This document shows positions 33,656 to 46,400 of a DNA stretch of 64,000 bases, in pieces. The notes beneath the pieces were generated by a model. It searched no databases. It was given only the letters and a program-made list of their open reading frames with translations, and was not told the DNA's origin. Origin of the DNA: Antedon mediterranea (taxonomy: Eukaryota > Echinodermata > Crinoidea > Comatulida > Antedonidae). The stretch lies in NCBI RefSeq assembly GCF_964355755.1, contig NC_092670.1:6967001-7031000 (forward strand), in the 5' to 3' direction. Numbering within the stretch: the stretch's first letter is position 1; each line of letters begins with the position of its first letter. A program made the translations under genes and the position numbers.

Positions 33656-34504
33656 TTAATTAGTCTTTAATTGATTAATCCCCAACATACTACATATAGA
33701 TTGCATAATTGAAGACATGAAATTAGTTCCTTGATCATGTACAATCTCTTCGGGTAATCCTACTCTAGTAAAGACTTCTATTAGAGCCCTGGCTACTGTT
33801 TCAGCTCTAACATTGGGTAACGGGATAGCATCCGGATATCTCGTAGCATAGTCAATTATAGTAAGCATATATTTGTTATTACGGCTTGTTCTAGATAAGG
33901 GTCCAACAATGTCTATCGCTATACGTTTAAATGGTGTACTTATAATCGGTAATGGTATCAAAGTATGTTTCCTTTTACTTTTACCCTTATCTACCTTTTG
34001 GCATTCCTTACAGACTTTACAATAGACTACCACATCTTTAAATATACCTGGCCAATAGAATTGGTTCAGGACCCTACTTTTAGTTTTCTCAACACCCATG
34101 TGACCTGCAAATGGCACATTATGACCTAAGTGTAATACACCCTGTCTACACTGAGTGGGTAATACAATCTGTTCCACTTGGTTATTCTTATCTTTAATAC
34201 TACTCCAATTTCTCATCAATATACCTTGTCTCATAAAGAAACATACCCTATGCTGACCTATTTCTTCCATAGGGACTACCCTGTCAAACACTCCTTTGAG
34301 TGAGTCATCCTTAGTTTGCAATTTGATCAGTTCTTGTTTAGTTAGGTTCAGCTTGTGCTGTTGTTCATAAGTTTTATGTTTGACTGTTTTATCTTTAGCT
34401 TTATCCTCATTTTCGTCAAACAAATTATTCATTTCTGTTCCATTCATATCATCTAAACACTTAGTTTTATTTACTTTGTTGTCATTTACTACTGTTTTCA
34501 ACAA
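33656..34504 (-). CDS. Gmr1-like Ty3/gypsy integrase, truncated
   Basis: 282 codons; the frame actually opens at about 34548, overlapping the end of gag-protease by some 15 bases in the -1 frame. An H2C2 zinc-binding domain spans about 125-168 (His128, His135, Cys165, Cys168, with FYWPGI between). The integrase core follows with Asp198 (AIDIVGPL) and Asp257 (HDQGTNF). The catalytic Glu is absent because the element breaks off at 33656 into satellite DNA. No reverse transcriptase lies between protease and integrase. That is the unusual domain order of Gmr1-type gypsy elements, in which RT/RNase H follows integrase; here that part is missing. Confidence 0.85.
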   Translation of the reverse strand: MLKTVVNDNKVNKTKCLDDMNGTEMNNLFDENEDKAKDKTVKHKTYEQQHKLNLTKQELIKLQTKDDSLKGVFDRVVPMEEIGQHRVCFFMRQGILMRNWSSIKDKNNQVEQIVLPTQCRQGVLHLGHNVPFAGHMGVEKTKSRVLNQFYWPGIFKDVVVYCKVCKECQKVDKGKSKRKHTLIPLPIISTPFKRIAIDIVGPLSRTSRNNKYMLTIIDYATRYPDAIPLPNVRAETVARALIEVFTRVGLPEEIVHDQGTNFMSSIMQSICSMLGINQLKTN

Positions 34505-34533
34505 TTGTACATTAGTTTCTTTAAGCGGCTCTT

Positions 34534-36189
34534 CTACTGTATCGGCTTAAAGTTACTATCTTTCCCTAACAATATCATTTCGTCTTGTATTCTAACATCA
34601 TTTTCTATTCTGGCTTGCTCCCTAGTTAGGACGAACATTTCTTTAGCCATTGTTTCCCCACAATTCTGGTGCAAATCATGACCCAATAACATGTCCCTCT
34701 GTAATCCTTCGATTACGGCTACAATCACTTTTCCTGTCACTATCTTACTTTCTATAGTTACCTCAGCTAAGGGGACGGTAATATCGCCTCCTATACCTCT
34801 TAACGTAACCCATTTTCCTGGCAAGTAACATTTGTTAGGCACTAGACTTTCTTTAACAGCTGACTGGGTACATCCCGAGTCTCTAAGCATAGTTATATCC
34901 TGTCCTTCTAATTTTCCTGGTATTGTACACTTCTCCATTTTATTTTCTACACTATCCATAACTACTTGGGGTCTATCTGGTTTCATTCCTTCACATCTTA
35001 AGCCATCTTTCACATTCGGGCCCTTCTTAGTGTCACTAGTCTTTCCTTTTGCTACCATCTTAGGACAATCCCCTATTTTATGTCCCTTCTCCTTACAATT
35101 GAAGCATAGGCCATTAATCCATTCATTTGAAGGTTCTCTCTGTTGGAAATTTCTACCATAGTTATGGAATTTGCCTCCCCTTCCGCGATACCTATTGTAT
35201 CCTTGCTGCCTAGCTCCAGGGTTATTCTGAGTCGTACTATTCTTAGGTTTACTATTTTCTTGGCCCTTATAATACGTAGGCTTATTTTCAGAATTTACGG
35301 CATTCCAATAGCCACGGCCACCTCTATTAGCTATATAATCATCGGCTATCATAGCCATATCATAGCTCTTATTTACTTGTTTATCTCTAAGATAAAGCCT
35401 CAGATCTTCAGGCATTTTATCAAGTGCCTGTTCCATTATAATCATTTCAATAATGCCTGCAGCATCATCGTCTTTTACATTAGCACATTTCATCCAACAT
35501 TTTAAATAATGGGAGAGCTCATTCAGCCATTCCCTGATGGACATATCTTTAACTCTGTTTGAATTTCTAAATTTAAATCTGTAGGTCTCTGCGGACACAT
35601 CATACTTTTCTAAGATTGCCTTCTTTAAGGTATCATAATCTACACATTCTTTTACGGTTAAGGATGCATATGCTGTCCTAGCTTTACCAGACAGTTCAGG
35701 TGCTAACCTAGCGGACCACGTATTCTTATCCCAACCTGTGGCTTCTGCCAAGTGTTCAAATGCTCTAAAATATATATCAATATCATCTGATTCCTTCAAA
35801 GTAGGAACCTTTACCTTCATTTCATCTACTATATTCCTAGCATTACTGTAGCTAGACCTATTTTCTAATTCCATCATTTTCACTCTTTCTTGTGATTCAA
35901 TTTTTCTTAGCTCTATATCTGCTTTCTTTTGCTCTATATCTGCTTCTAATCTTAATTGGTCTTGCTGGTATTCTAACTTTTTGTTTTCGGCCTCGAACTT
36001 CATTCGAAAATATTCGAGCATCATATCTTTAGGCATACCGCCGGGTATTTCGGGCAAATCAATATCCCTAGCCATTTTATCATATATTTCATTGACTTGG
36101 TCAACCTCTTCTTGGTCAACCATATCTTCCCTAGTATCTTTGTCTGACATAGTCTTATCTATATTTTTACCCGATCTTAAAGTTGTCAT
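34534..36189 (-). CDS. Gmr1-like Ty3/gypsy Gag-protease
   Basis: 551 codons from ATG at 36189. Residues about 55-110 form a charged coiled coil. Residues about 135-290 are the capsid, whose second half (about 200-270, ending in MEQALDKMPEDLRLYLRDK) looks SCAN-like. A CX2CX4HX4C zinc knuckle is at Cys362, Cys365, His370, Cys375. The aspartic protease has Asp437-Ser-Gly and the closing DMLLGHDL at about 499-506. The frame is intact and ends just as the integrase frame opens, consistent with a -1 shift between them, programmed or mutational. Particle formation and polyprotein cutting are the family roles. Confidence 0.88.
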   Translation of the reverse strand: MTTLRSGKNIDKTMSDKDTREDMVDQEEVDQVNEIYDKMARDIDLPEIPGGMPKDMMLEYFRMKFEAENKKLEYQQDQLRLEADIEQKKADIELRKIESQERVKMMELENRSSYSNARNIVDEMKVKVPTLKESDDIDIYFRAFEHLAEATGWDKNTWSARLAPELSGKARTAYASLTVKECVDYDTLKKAILEKYDVSAETYRFKFRNSNRVKDMSIREWLNELSHYLKCWMKCANVKDDDAAGIIEMIIMEQALDKMPEDLRLYLRDKQVNKSYDMAMIADDYIANRGGRGYWNAVNSENKPTYYKGQENSKPKNSTTQNNPGARQQGYNRYRGRGGKFHNYGRNFQQREPSNEWINGLCFNCKEKGHKIGDCPKMVAKGKTSDTKKGPNVKDGLRCEGMKPDRPQVVMDSVENKMEKCTIPGKLEGQDITMLRDSGCTQSAVKESLVPNKCYLPGKWVTLRGIGGDITVPLAEVTIESKIVTGKVIVAVIEGLQRDMLLGHDLHQNCGETMAKEMFVLTREQARIENDVRIQDEMILLGKDSNFKPIQ

Positions 36190-36712
36190 GCTAATAACAA
36201 TTTTACTAATGAAATATGTAAACTTATGTATACAAAATATGTTATAAAAGTATTTGTATTACCTTGATTCCATTCAGATATGTAAAAATATGAAATCCAC
36301 ATAAATTTTTTAATGCAATACAATCTAAGACATTAATTTACTTCAAAGTCACAAACAACGTTCCAAGTTCGCTCCGTACAAAAATTAATTTTCGAAATAA
36401 AAAATAGTTTACAAAGTCAGCTATGCAAATCTTCTCAAAATTTTCTGGGCTTCCTTCTGTTACTTCAGTCTTCTTCTTTCAGACCTCGGTGAATATATAC
36501 AGTATCTCCGATGAATATCCAGCAGTCTTGAGCTCAACAGTACTTCTTCTTCGTTGTAATATCCAAACAACGCACGGTATAAAAACTGTCAGGAATCCAG
36601 ATCTTCGTAACCATTTAACTTTTTGGTTACTGATTTAACAGGCCCGTAGAGTAGGCACTGTCACTTCTTCTTCTTCTTCTTGATACTTAAATCATGTAAA
36701 CAAAAATTTTCA
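36190..36712 (-). other. Retroelement leader between primer site and gag
   Basis: Non-coding leader of about 520 bp with a GAA-rich purine tract on the minus strand near 36660-36690. No ORF on the minus strand that I would support. Confidence 0.5.
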
Positions 36713-36724
36713 CCGCTGCCACCA
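36713..36724 (-). promoter_or_regulatory. Candidate tRNA primer-binding site
   Basis: TGGTGGCAGCGG on the minus strand lies directly inside the LTR end. It begins with TGG, as expected for pairing to a tRNA 3' CCA. The priming tRNA was not identified. Confidence 0.55.
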
Positions 36725-37115
36725 TGTAGTGAATTTATCTTAGTTGGTTCCGAGCTTTCTCAGGCGTATATATTTCCACGCGACGTACGCTGCTGTCACT
36801 GAATGATAACTCATACAAAAAGTATATTTAACTCAACTAGAACTTTTATTCCTTGTAATTCGATTAATACATCTTTCTACCACTACCAGTCAAGCCTTAA
36901 TATTTTCTTTATCATCTTTCCGTTTATCTACTCTGATCTTATTCTCTCTTCTCTCTTAATATCTATTACATTCCACTTTTATACTGGATATGCAAATTTT
37001 CGGCTTCAGAAGAGGATAACGTTGTCCCTCCAAAAATTATACGATTTTGATTGGCTAATAATATAAGGCGGACCTGGTCTAAAGCATCCTTCTCTAAACA
37101 CAGAGAATCACAACA
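36725..37115 (-). mobile_element. 5' LTR of the Gmr1-like element
   Basis: About 391 bp. On the minus strand it opens TGTTGTGATTC at 37115 and ends CACTACA at 36725, giving imperfect TGTWGTG inverted ends next to the primer-binding site. No second LTR is in the window because the element is cut off at 33656. The outer border is inferred from the TG...CA ends and the return of satellite at about 37128. Confidence 0.6.
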
Positions 37116-37127
37116 TTTAATATGACA

Positions 37128-37626
37128 CATGTGTATACGAGTTTGGTGTACAGGTTATGTAACCAGCATTTCAACGAACAATAGCTTCACTCGACTAACA
37201 ATAGAACAGCACGCGAAAAAAACACACGGGTGAATTTGAAAAGAAATATGTTTTGTAAACTACTCGCATCAAAAAACCTGTATATTAAATCAATTTATGT
37301 TTTAAAATTACAAATCACAAATTATAACTCTTGCCTCTTGTACAAAAATGAAGTTTTTTGGACAAGTAGTTTTCGAGAAAATGCAATTTTAGTTTACTTG
37401 TTAATTTAAGACTGCTCACCGGCTTTTGATAATTCTGTCCTATCTTTTACCACTAGCAGGTCTGAAAATAATTTTTAAAAGTGGTCCAGAATTGGGACCG
37501 TGGTCCAGATTTTAACCAAAGTTGGGCAGTGTCGTCCTTGCACCAGGTGACATGTATGGTAGTAATTTGGAGTCATTCGGGTCAAAACTGTGAGCGCTAG
37601 AGTGATGACAAACAAACAAACACACA

Positions 37627-37667
<41 letters not shown>

Positions 37668-40600
37668 CGCACCAATCAACATACTTGGCCAATTTTCAAT
37701 TTGGCCAAGTAAATTTGGCGAAGTAACAAACAAACTAGCCTTCGCGCATAGCGCGATACTTGGCCAAATCAAAATTGGCCTCCTGACATTGATCCTATTT
37801 TCACCAAAAGTATGTGTCTTATGCTGTGTGATTTAGGCTAATTTCACTACAATCATGTGTATACGAGTTTGGTGTAAAGGTTATGTAACAAGCCTTTCAA
37901 CGAACAATAGCTTCAGTCGGCTAACAATAGAACACCAACGCTAAAAACACACGGGTGAATTTGAAAAGAAATAGGTTTTGTAAACTACTCGCATCAAAAA
38001 CCCTCTATATTAAATCTAATTCAGTTTAAAAATTACAAATCACAAATTATAAATCTTGCCTCTTGTACAAAAATGAAGTTTTTTGGACAAGTAGTTCCCG
38101 AGAAAATGCAATTTAAGTTTACTTGTTAATTTAAGACTGCTCACCGGCTTTTTATAATTCTGTCCTATCTTTTAACACTAGCAGGTCTGAAAATAATTTT
38201 TAAAAGTGGCCCAGAATTGGAACCGTGGTCCGGATTTTAACCAAAATTGGGCAGTGTCGTCCTTGCACCAGGTGACATGTATGGTAGAAATTTGGAGTCA
38301 TTCGAACCAAAACTGTGAGCGCTAGAGTGATGACAAACAAACAAACAAACTAGCCTTCGCGCATAGCGCGATACTTGGCCAAATCAAAATTGGCCTCCTG
38401 ACATTGACCCAATTTGCACCAAAAGTGTGTGTCTTATGCTGTGTGATTTAGGCTAATTTCACTACTATCATGTGTATACGAGTTTGGTGTACAGGTTATG
38501 TAACCAGCCTTTCAACGAACAATAGCTTCAGTCGGCTAACAATAAACAGCAACGCGAAAAACACACTGGTGAATTTGAAGAGAAATAGGTTTTGTAAACT
38601 ACTCGCATCAAAAAACCTGTATATTAAATCAATTTATGTTTTAAAATTACAAATCACCAATTATAACTCTTGCCTCTTGTACAAAAATGAAGTTTTTTGG
38701 ACAAGTAGTTCCCGAGAAAATGCAATTTAAGTTTACTTGTTAATTTAAGACTGCTCACCGGCTTTTTATAATTCTGTCCTATCTTTTAACACTAGCAGGT
38801 CTGAAAATAATTTTTAAAAGTGGCCCAGAATTGGAACCGTGGTCCGGATTTTAACCAAAATTGGGCGGTGTCTTCCTTGTACCAGGTGACATGTATGGTA
38901 GTAATTTGGAGTCATTCGAACCAAAACTGTGAGCGCTAGAGTGATGACAAACAAACAAACACACACACAAACCAAACAGATCAACATACTTGGCCAATTT
39001 TCAATTTGGCCAAGTAACAAACACACACACAAACCAAACAGATCAACATACTTGGCCAATTTTCAATTTGGCCAAGTAACAAACAAACACACACACAAAC
39101 CGCACCAATCAACATACTTGGCCAATTTTCAATTTGGCCAAGTAACAAACAAACTAGCCTTCGCGCATAGCGCGATACTTGGCCAAATCAAAATTGGCCT
39201 CCTAAACAAACTTGACCTTGACCGATATTAACCCGATCAAAGTTCAGTATATGTCATAAACCTCCCATGTAACATGAAAATAGAGACATAATTTCTGTAG
39301 ATTTAATTATGAATCAGCCGTATAATTTATATACTAAGAAATATACTTGAACAAACAATAAAAAAAAATCTGATTTCGTTTCATTTCCCAAGGTGAGACT
39401 CGATCTCGGTAACTTAAATGCTGTAGACACCAGCACAGACCACCGAGCCATACACAACTGACTAACATTTGAAGAAAGATTCCTCTGTGTATTTACCATT
39501 GTGAGCGATAGAGCGATGACAAACACACACACAAACCGAACCGAACAATAGAACAGCACGCGGAAAAAACACACGGGTGAATTTGAAAAGAAATAGGTTT
39601 TGTAAACTACTCGCATCCAAAAACCTGTATATTAAATCAATTTATGTTTTAAAATTACAAATCACAAATTATAACTCTTGCCTCTTGTACAACAATGAAG
39701 TTTTTTGGACAAGTAGTTCCCGAGAAAATGCAATTTTAGTTTACATGTTAATTTAAGACTGCTCACCGGCTTTTTATAATTCTGTCCTATCTTTTAACAC
39801 TAGCAGGTCTGAAAATAATTTTTAAAAGTGGCCCAGAATTGGAACCGTGGTCCAGATTTTAACCAAAATTGGGCAGTGTCGTCCTTGCACCAGGTGACAT
39901 GTATGGTAGTAATTTGGAGTCATTCGAACCAAAACTGTGAGCGCTAGAGTGATGACAAACAAACAAACACACACACAAACCAAACAGATCAACATACTTG
40001 GCCAATTTTCAATTTGGCCAAGTAACAAACAAACAAACAAACTAGCCTTCGCGCATAGCGCGATACTTGGCCAAATCAAAATTGGCCTCCTGACATTGAC
40101 CCAATTTTCACCAAAAGTGTATGTCTTATGGTGTGTGATTTAAGCTAATTATACTACAATCCTGTGTATACGAGTTAGGTGTACAGGTTATGTAACCAGC
40201 CTTTCAACGAACAATAGCTTCAGTCGGCTAACAATAGAACAGCAACGCGAAAAACACACGGGTGAATTTGAAAAGAAATAGATTTTGTAAACTACTCGCA
40301 TCAAAAAACCTCTACATTAAATCTAATTAAGTATTAAAATTACAAATCACAAATTATAACTCTTGCCTCTTGTACAAAAATGAAGTTTTTTGGACTAGTA
40401 GTTCTCGAGAAAATGTAATTTAAGTTTACTTGTTAATTTAAGACTGCTCACCGGCTTTTGATAATTCTGTCCTATCTTTTAACACTAGCAGGTCTGAAAA
40501 TAATTTTTAAAAGTGGCCCAGAATTGGAACCGTGGTCCAGATTTTAACCAAAATTGGGCGGTGTCGTCCTTTCACCAGGTGACATGTATGGTATTAATTT

Positions 40601-41863
40601 GGAGTCATTCGAATCAAAACTGTGAGCGCTAGAGTGATGACAAACAAACAAACAAACAAACAAACAGGTCAACATACTTGGCCAATTTTCAATTTGGCCA
40701 AGTAACAAACAAACAAACACACACACAAACCAAACAGATCAACATACTTGGCCAATTTTCAATTTGGCCAAGTAACAAACATACAAACATACAAACTAGC
40801 CTTCGCGCATAGCGCGATACTTGGCCAAATCAAAATTGGCCTCCTAAACACACTTGACCGATTTTCACCAAAAGTGTGTGTCTTAATGCTGTTTGATTTA
40901 GGCTAATTTTACTACAATCCTGTGTATACGAGTTTTGTGTACAGGTTATGTAACCAGCCTTTCAACGAACAATAGCTTCAGTCGGCTAACAATAGAAAAG
41001 CAACGCGAAAAACACACGGGTGAATTTGAAAAGAAATAGGTTTTGTAAACTACTCGCATCAAAAAACATTTTTTTTTTAAATCTAATTAAGTTTTAAAAT
41101 TACAAATCACAAATTATAACTCTTGCCTTTTGTACAAAAATTGAGTTTTTTGGACAAGTAGTTCTCGAGAAAATACAATTTAAGTTTACTTGTTAATTTA
41201 AGACTGCTCACCGGCCTTTGATAATTCTGTCCTTTCTTTTAACACTAGCAGGTCTGAAAATAATTTTTAAAAGTGGTCCAGAATTAGGACCATGGTCCGG
41301 ATTTTAACCAAAATCGGGCAGTGTCGTCCTTGCACCAGGTGACATGTATGGTAGTAATTTGGAGTCATTCGAATCAAAATTGTGAGCGCTAGAGTGATGA
41401 CAAACAAACAAACACACACACACACACACACATCCACACACACACACACACACACACACAAACCGCACCAATCAACATACTTGGCCAATTTTCAATTTGG
41501 CCAAGTAACAAAGTGAATACTATACTTGGCAAAATTCTTTTTTGCCAAGTAACAAACTAGCCTTCGCGCATAGCGCGATACTTGGCCAAATCAAAATTGG
41601 CCTCCTGACATTGACCCAATTTTCACCAAAAGTGTGTGTCTTATGCTGTGTGATTTAGGCTAATTTCACTACAATCATGTGTATACGAGTTTGGTGTACA
41701 GGTTATGTAACCAGCCTTTCAACGAACAATAGCTTCAGTCGGCTAACAATAGAACAGCAACGTGAAAAACACACGGGTGAATTTGAAAAGAAATAGGTTT
41801 TGTAAATTACTCGCAAAACCTCTGTATTAAATCTAATTAAGTTTTAAAATTACAAATCACAAA
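37128..41863 (+). repeat. Satellite field, block 3
   Basis: Monomer starts near 37737, 38350, 39155, 40041, 40798 and 41562. About 37331-38250 is essentially identical to 32370-33290. The following stretch to about 38960 is essentially identical to 30620-31330, so the block is a mosaic of other units. A second hairpin minisatellite, CTTGGCAAAATTC-TTTTTTGCCAAG, occurs at 41525-41550 and again near 63845. Confidence 0.9.
39235..39521 (-). mobile_element. tRNA-derived SINE in satellite
   Basis: Same A box and B box and body as the 29984 copy, with few differences. Inserted or co-amplified after the CTTGACCTTGACCGAT landmark. Confidence 0.75.
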
Positions 41864-43439
41864 CTAGAATTTAATTCGTCACTTTGACGAATTATAGGTG
41901 ATCATTTTTATCATTTGAATGAAATTAACACTTTTTAAACATGCATGTACGTTAACATACGATCGTAAAAAGTTGATGTACTTCATCCTATGACATGACG
42001 CATACGCTTATAGTGCTGAGTTGTACCTATTACTGTATATGCCAAACACAATATGTATAGTATATACTGTATATCTATATACAGTGTAGCATAGGTGAAA
42101 TTACGGGAGACACATCATGTTCTATTTTTTTGGTATGATGGAATTATCAAAATAAACTCAAAGATGACAATTTCGAAAGATAATGAATTGAGCAAATAAA
42201 TATAAGAATTAGAAGAGAATCTGGCACGTAGAAGCGCTATGCGCGCTCTTTGAAATTTGTATAACTTTGACGAAAAAGATGAAAAAACTACTTTTTAACT
42301 TCATCTGGCCATATGTTAACGTCACAACATCCGATAGGCTTGGTTTTTATATGAATTCATATCTACATTTCATCAGCTTTCATAATAAATTATAAATATC
42401 AAGGTAACCTTCAATTCTGAAGAGCTGTAAGATATTCAAATTTATGGCGAAGGTGAAATTACACGACCTACGTTATTCAAGTTTTTACGCGTGATGTCGT
42501 AATCAAAATTAAAACACTGACAACTTATGAGAAAGATAAATAATTAAGCAAGCACACACTGAAATTTGTGCGAAAATCGAGCTCAAATAGAGGAGATGCG
42601 ATCTATTCAATGTGATAACCTACACAAAACGGAAAAAAATCCTAATTTTTAAATTCAAGTGGCCATTTGATGACGTAATACCATTTTGTACGTCTAATAT
42701 GTATATACATTTATATCTACAACTCATTGGCTTCCATAATGAGTTAAACAAATTGGGGGTCACCGTGCATTCTGAAGAATTATTTTCATTTTAAAAATGC
42801 CTTATTTTTTACCCTTTTTAGCACTTTTGTACAAATAATGTGCGCATTTTGTCATTTTTAACGTGCTCGTATAGCACTATTTTAAGTCGAAATGGACTCA
42901 AATTTGGTGGATGTACCAAGGAAGATGAGTAGAATGCAGTTTGTACAAAAACATTGTATTTGTTACGCTTTCTATGTACGCACGCGCAAAAACGTGTTTT
43001 TGCGCAGTAATTTTTAAAAACACGCAAATGGCCTAATTCATGCTCTAAATTGATCAAAACGTAATTTTGAGCTTTTTAAATTTTTAACGCGCGATTTCAC
43101 GCGCATGACCCTACGTGCGCGTGCGTATTTATTTGCTAATATTTTTACCCTTGACCTGAAGTTTACGTGTAGTGAATTTTATTAATATGTGATAATGAAT
43201 TATGGAGATATGATTGATAACGTGATTTCACAAAATGGCGTATAAATGACGTCACGGATGAGTGATCACGCTAAAAAGCTTATTAGGACTAAGTTACAGT
43301 ATTTGAAAGATGTTGTGAAATTTTTGTGATCATTGACATACAACTTTTTGAGATAATTGTTACACAAAATAGTGTACAGAAAGAATAAAGATTTCATACA
43401 ATAACAATAGGTGATCATTTAATTCTAAATGATCACCTA
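41864..43439. mobile_element. Hairpin-ended 1.6-kb non-autonomous insertion in a satellite monomer
   Basis: It splits the landmark that elsewhere reads ACAAATCACAAATTATAACT. The left end has an 8-bp hairpin (AATTCGTC/GACGAATT, 41873-41893), then AGGTGATCATTT. The right end has AGGTGATCATTTA paired with TAAATGATCACCT (43409-43438). The interior carries GCGC-rich alternating sequence also found at 20.2-20.6 kb. No transposase. The superfamily is unclear. Confidence 0.6.
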
Positions 43440-46400
43440 ATTTTAACTCTTGCCTCTTGTACAAAAATGAAGTTTTTTGGACAAGTAGTTCTCGAGAAAA
43501 TGCAATTTTAGTTTACTTGTTAATTTAATTTAAGACTGCTCACCGGCTTTTGATAATTCTGTCGTATCTTTTAACACTAGCAGGTCTGAAAATAATTTTT
43601 TAAAGTGGTCCAGAATTTGGACCGTGGTCCGGATTTTACCCAGAATTGGACGGTGTCGTCCTTGCACCAGGTGACATGTATGGTAGTAATTTGGAGTCAT
43701 TCGAATCAAAACTGTGAGCGCTAGAGTGATGACAAACAAACAAACAAACAAACTAGCCTTCGCGCATAGCGCGATACTTGGCCAAATCAAAATTGGCCTC
43801 CTGATATTGACCCAATTTTCACCAAAAGTGTGTGTCTTATGCTGTTTGATTTAGGTTAATTTCACTACTATCATGTGTATACGAGTTTGGTGTACAGGTT
43901 ATGTAACCAGATTTCAACGAACAATAGCTTCAGTCGGCTAACAATAGAACAGCAACGCGAAAAACACACTGGTGAATTTGAAAAGATTTAGGTTTTGTAA
44001 ACTACTCGCATCAAAAAACCTCTATATTAAATCTAATTCAGTTTTAAAATTACAAATCACAAATTATAACTCTTGCCTCTTGTACAAAAATGAAGTTTTT
44101 TGGACAAGTAGTTCCCGAGAAAATGCAATTTTAGTTTACTTGTTAATTTAAGACTGCTCACCGGCTTTTGATAATTCTGTCCTATCTTTTAACACTAGCA
44201 GGTCTGAAATAATTTGTAAAAGTGGTCCAGAATTGGGACCGTGGTCCGGATTTTAACCAAAATTAGGCAGTGTCGTCCTTGCACCAGGTGACATGTTTGG
44301 TAGTAATTTGGAGTCATTCGAATCAAAATTGTGAGCGCTAGAGTGATGACAAACAAACAAACACACACACAAACCGCACCAATCAACATACTTGGCCAAT
44401 TTTCAATTTGGCCAAGTAACAAACTAGCCTTCGCGCATAGCACGATACTTGGCCAAATCAAAATTGGCCTCCTAAACAAACTTGACCTTGACCGATTTTA
44501 ACCCGATCAAAGTTCAGTATATGTCATAAACCTCCCATGTAACATGAAAATAGAGACATAATTTCTCTAGATTTAATTATAAATCAGCCGTATAATTTAT
44601 ATACTAAGAAATATACTTGAACAAACAATAAAAAAAAATCTGATTTCGTTTCATTTCCCAAGGTGAGACTCGATCTCGGTAACTTAAATGCTGTAGATAC
44701 CAGCACAGACCACCGAGCCATACACAACTGACTAACATTTGAAGAAAGATTCCTATGTGTATTTACCATTGTGAGCGATAGAGCGATGACAAACACACAC
44801 ACAAACCGAACAATAGAACAGCAACGCGAAAAACACACTGGTGAATTTGAAGAGAAATAGGTTTTGTAAACTACTCGCATCAAAAAACCTGTATATTAAA
44901 TCAATTTATGTTTTAAAATTACAAATCACCAATTATAACTCTTGCCTCTTGTACAAAAATGAAGTTTTTTGGAGAAGTAGTTCTCGAGAAAATGCAATTT
45001 TAGTTTACTTGTTAATTTAAGACTGCTCACCAGATTTTGATAATTCTGTCCTATCTTTTAACACTAGCAGGTCTGAACATAATTTTTAAAAGTGGTCCAG
45101 AATTGGGACCGTGGTCCAGATTTTAACCAAAATTGGGTAGTGTCGTCCTTGCACCAGGTGACATGTATGGTAGTAATTTGGAGTCATTGGAATCAAAACT
45201 GTGAGCGCTAGAGTGATGACAAACAAACAAACAAACAAACTAGCCTTCGCGCATAGCGCGATACTTGGCCAAATCAAAATTGGCCTCCTGACATTGACCC
45301 AATTTTCACCAAAAGTGTATGTCTTATGCTGTGTGATTTAAGCTAATTATACTACAATCCTGTGTATACGAGTTAGGTGTACAGGTTATGTAACCAGCCT
45401 TTCAACGAACAATAGCTTCAGTCGGCTAACAATAGAACAGCAACGCGAAAAACACACGGGTGAATTTGAAAAGAAATAGATTTTGTAAACTACTCGCATC
45501 AAAAAACCTCTACATTAAATCTAATTAAGTATTAAATTTACAAATCACAAAATATAACTCTTGCCTCTTGTACAAAAATGAAATTTTTTGGACGAGTAGT
45601 TCTCGAGAAAATGTAATTTAAGTTTACTTGTTAATTTAAGACTGCTCACCGGCTTTTGATAATTCTGTCCTATCTTTTAACACTAGCAGGTCTGAAAATA
45701 ATTTTTAAAAGTGGCCCAGAATTGGAACCATGGTCCAGATTTTAACCAAAATTGGGCGGTGTCGTCCTTGCACCAGGTGACATGTATGGTATTAATTTGG
45801 AGTCATTCGAATCAAAACTGTGAGCGCTAGAGTGATGACAAACAAACAAACAAACAAACAAACAAACAGATCAACATACTTGGCCAATTTTCAATTTGGC
45901 CAAGTAACAAACACACACACAAACCAAACAGATCAACATACTTGGCCAATTTTCAATTTGGCCAAGTAACAAACTAGCCTTCGCGCATAGCGCGATACTT
46001 GGCCAAATCAAAATTGGCCTCCTGACCATGACACGATTTTCGCCAAAAGTGTGTGTCTTATGCTGTGTGATTTAGGCTAATTTCACTACAATCATGTGTA
46101 TACGAGTTTGGTGTACAGGTTATGTAACCAGCCTTTCAACGAACAATAGCTTCAGTCGGCTAACAATAGAACAGCAACGCAAAAAACACACGGGTGAATT
46201 TGAAAAGAAATAGGTTTTGTAAACTACTCGCATCAAAAAACCTGTATATTAAATCAATTTATGTTTTAAAATTACAAATCACAAATTATAACTCTTGCCT
46301 CTTGTACAAAAATGAACTTTTTTGGACAAGTAGTTCCCGAGAAAATGCAATTTAAGTTTACTTGTTAATTTAAGACTGCTCACCGGCTTTTGATAATTTT

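Noticed and set aside
34832-36247. Plus-strand ORFs opposite gag-protease
   Set aside because: Antisense shadows of an intact coding frame with clear capsid, zinc-knuckle and protease motifs.
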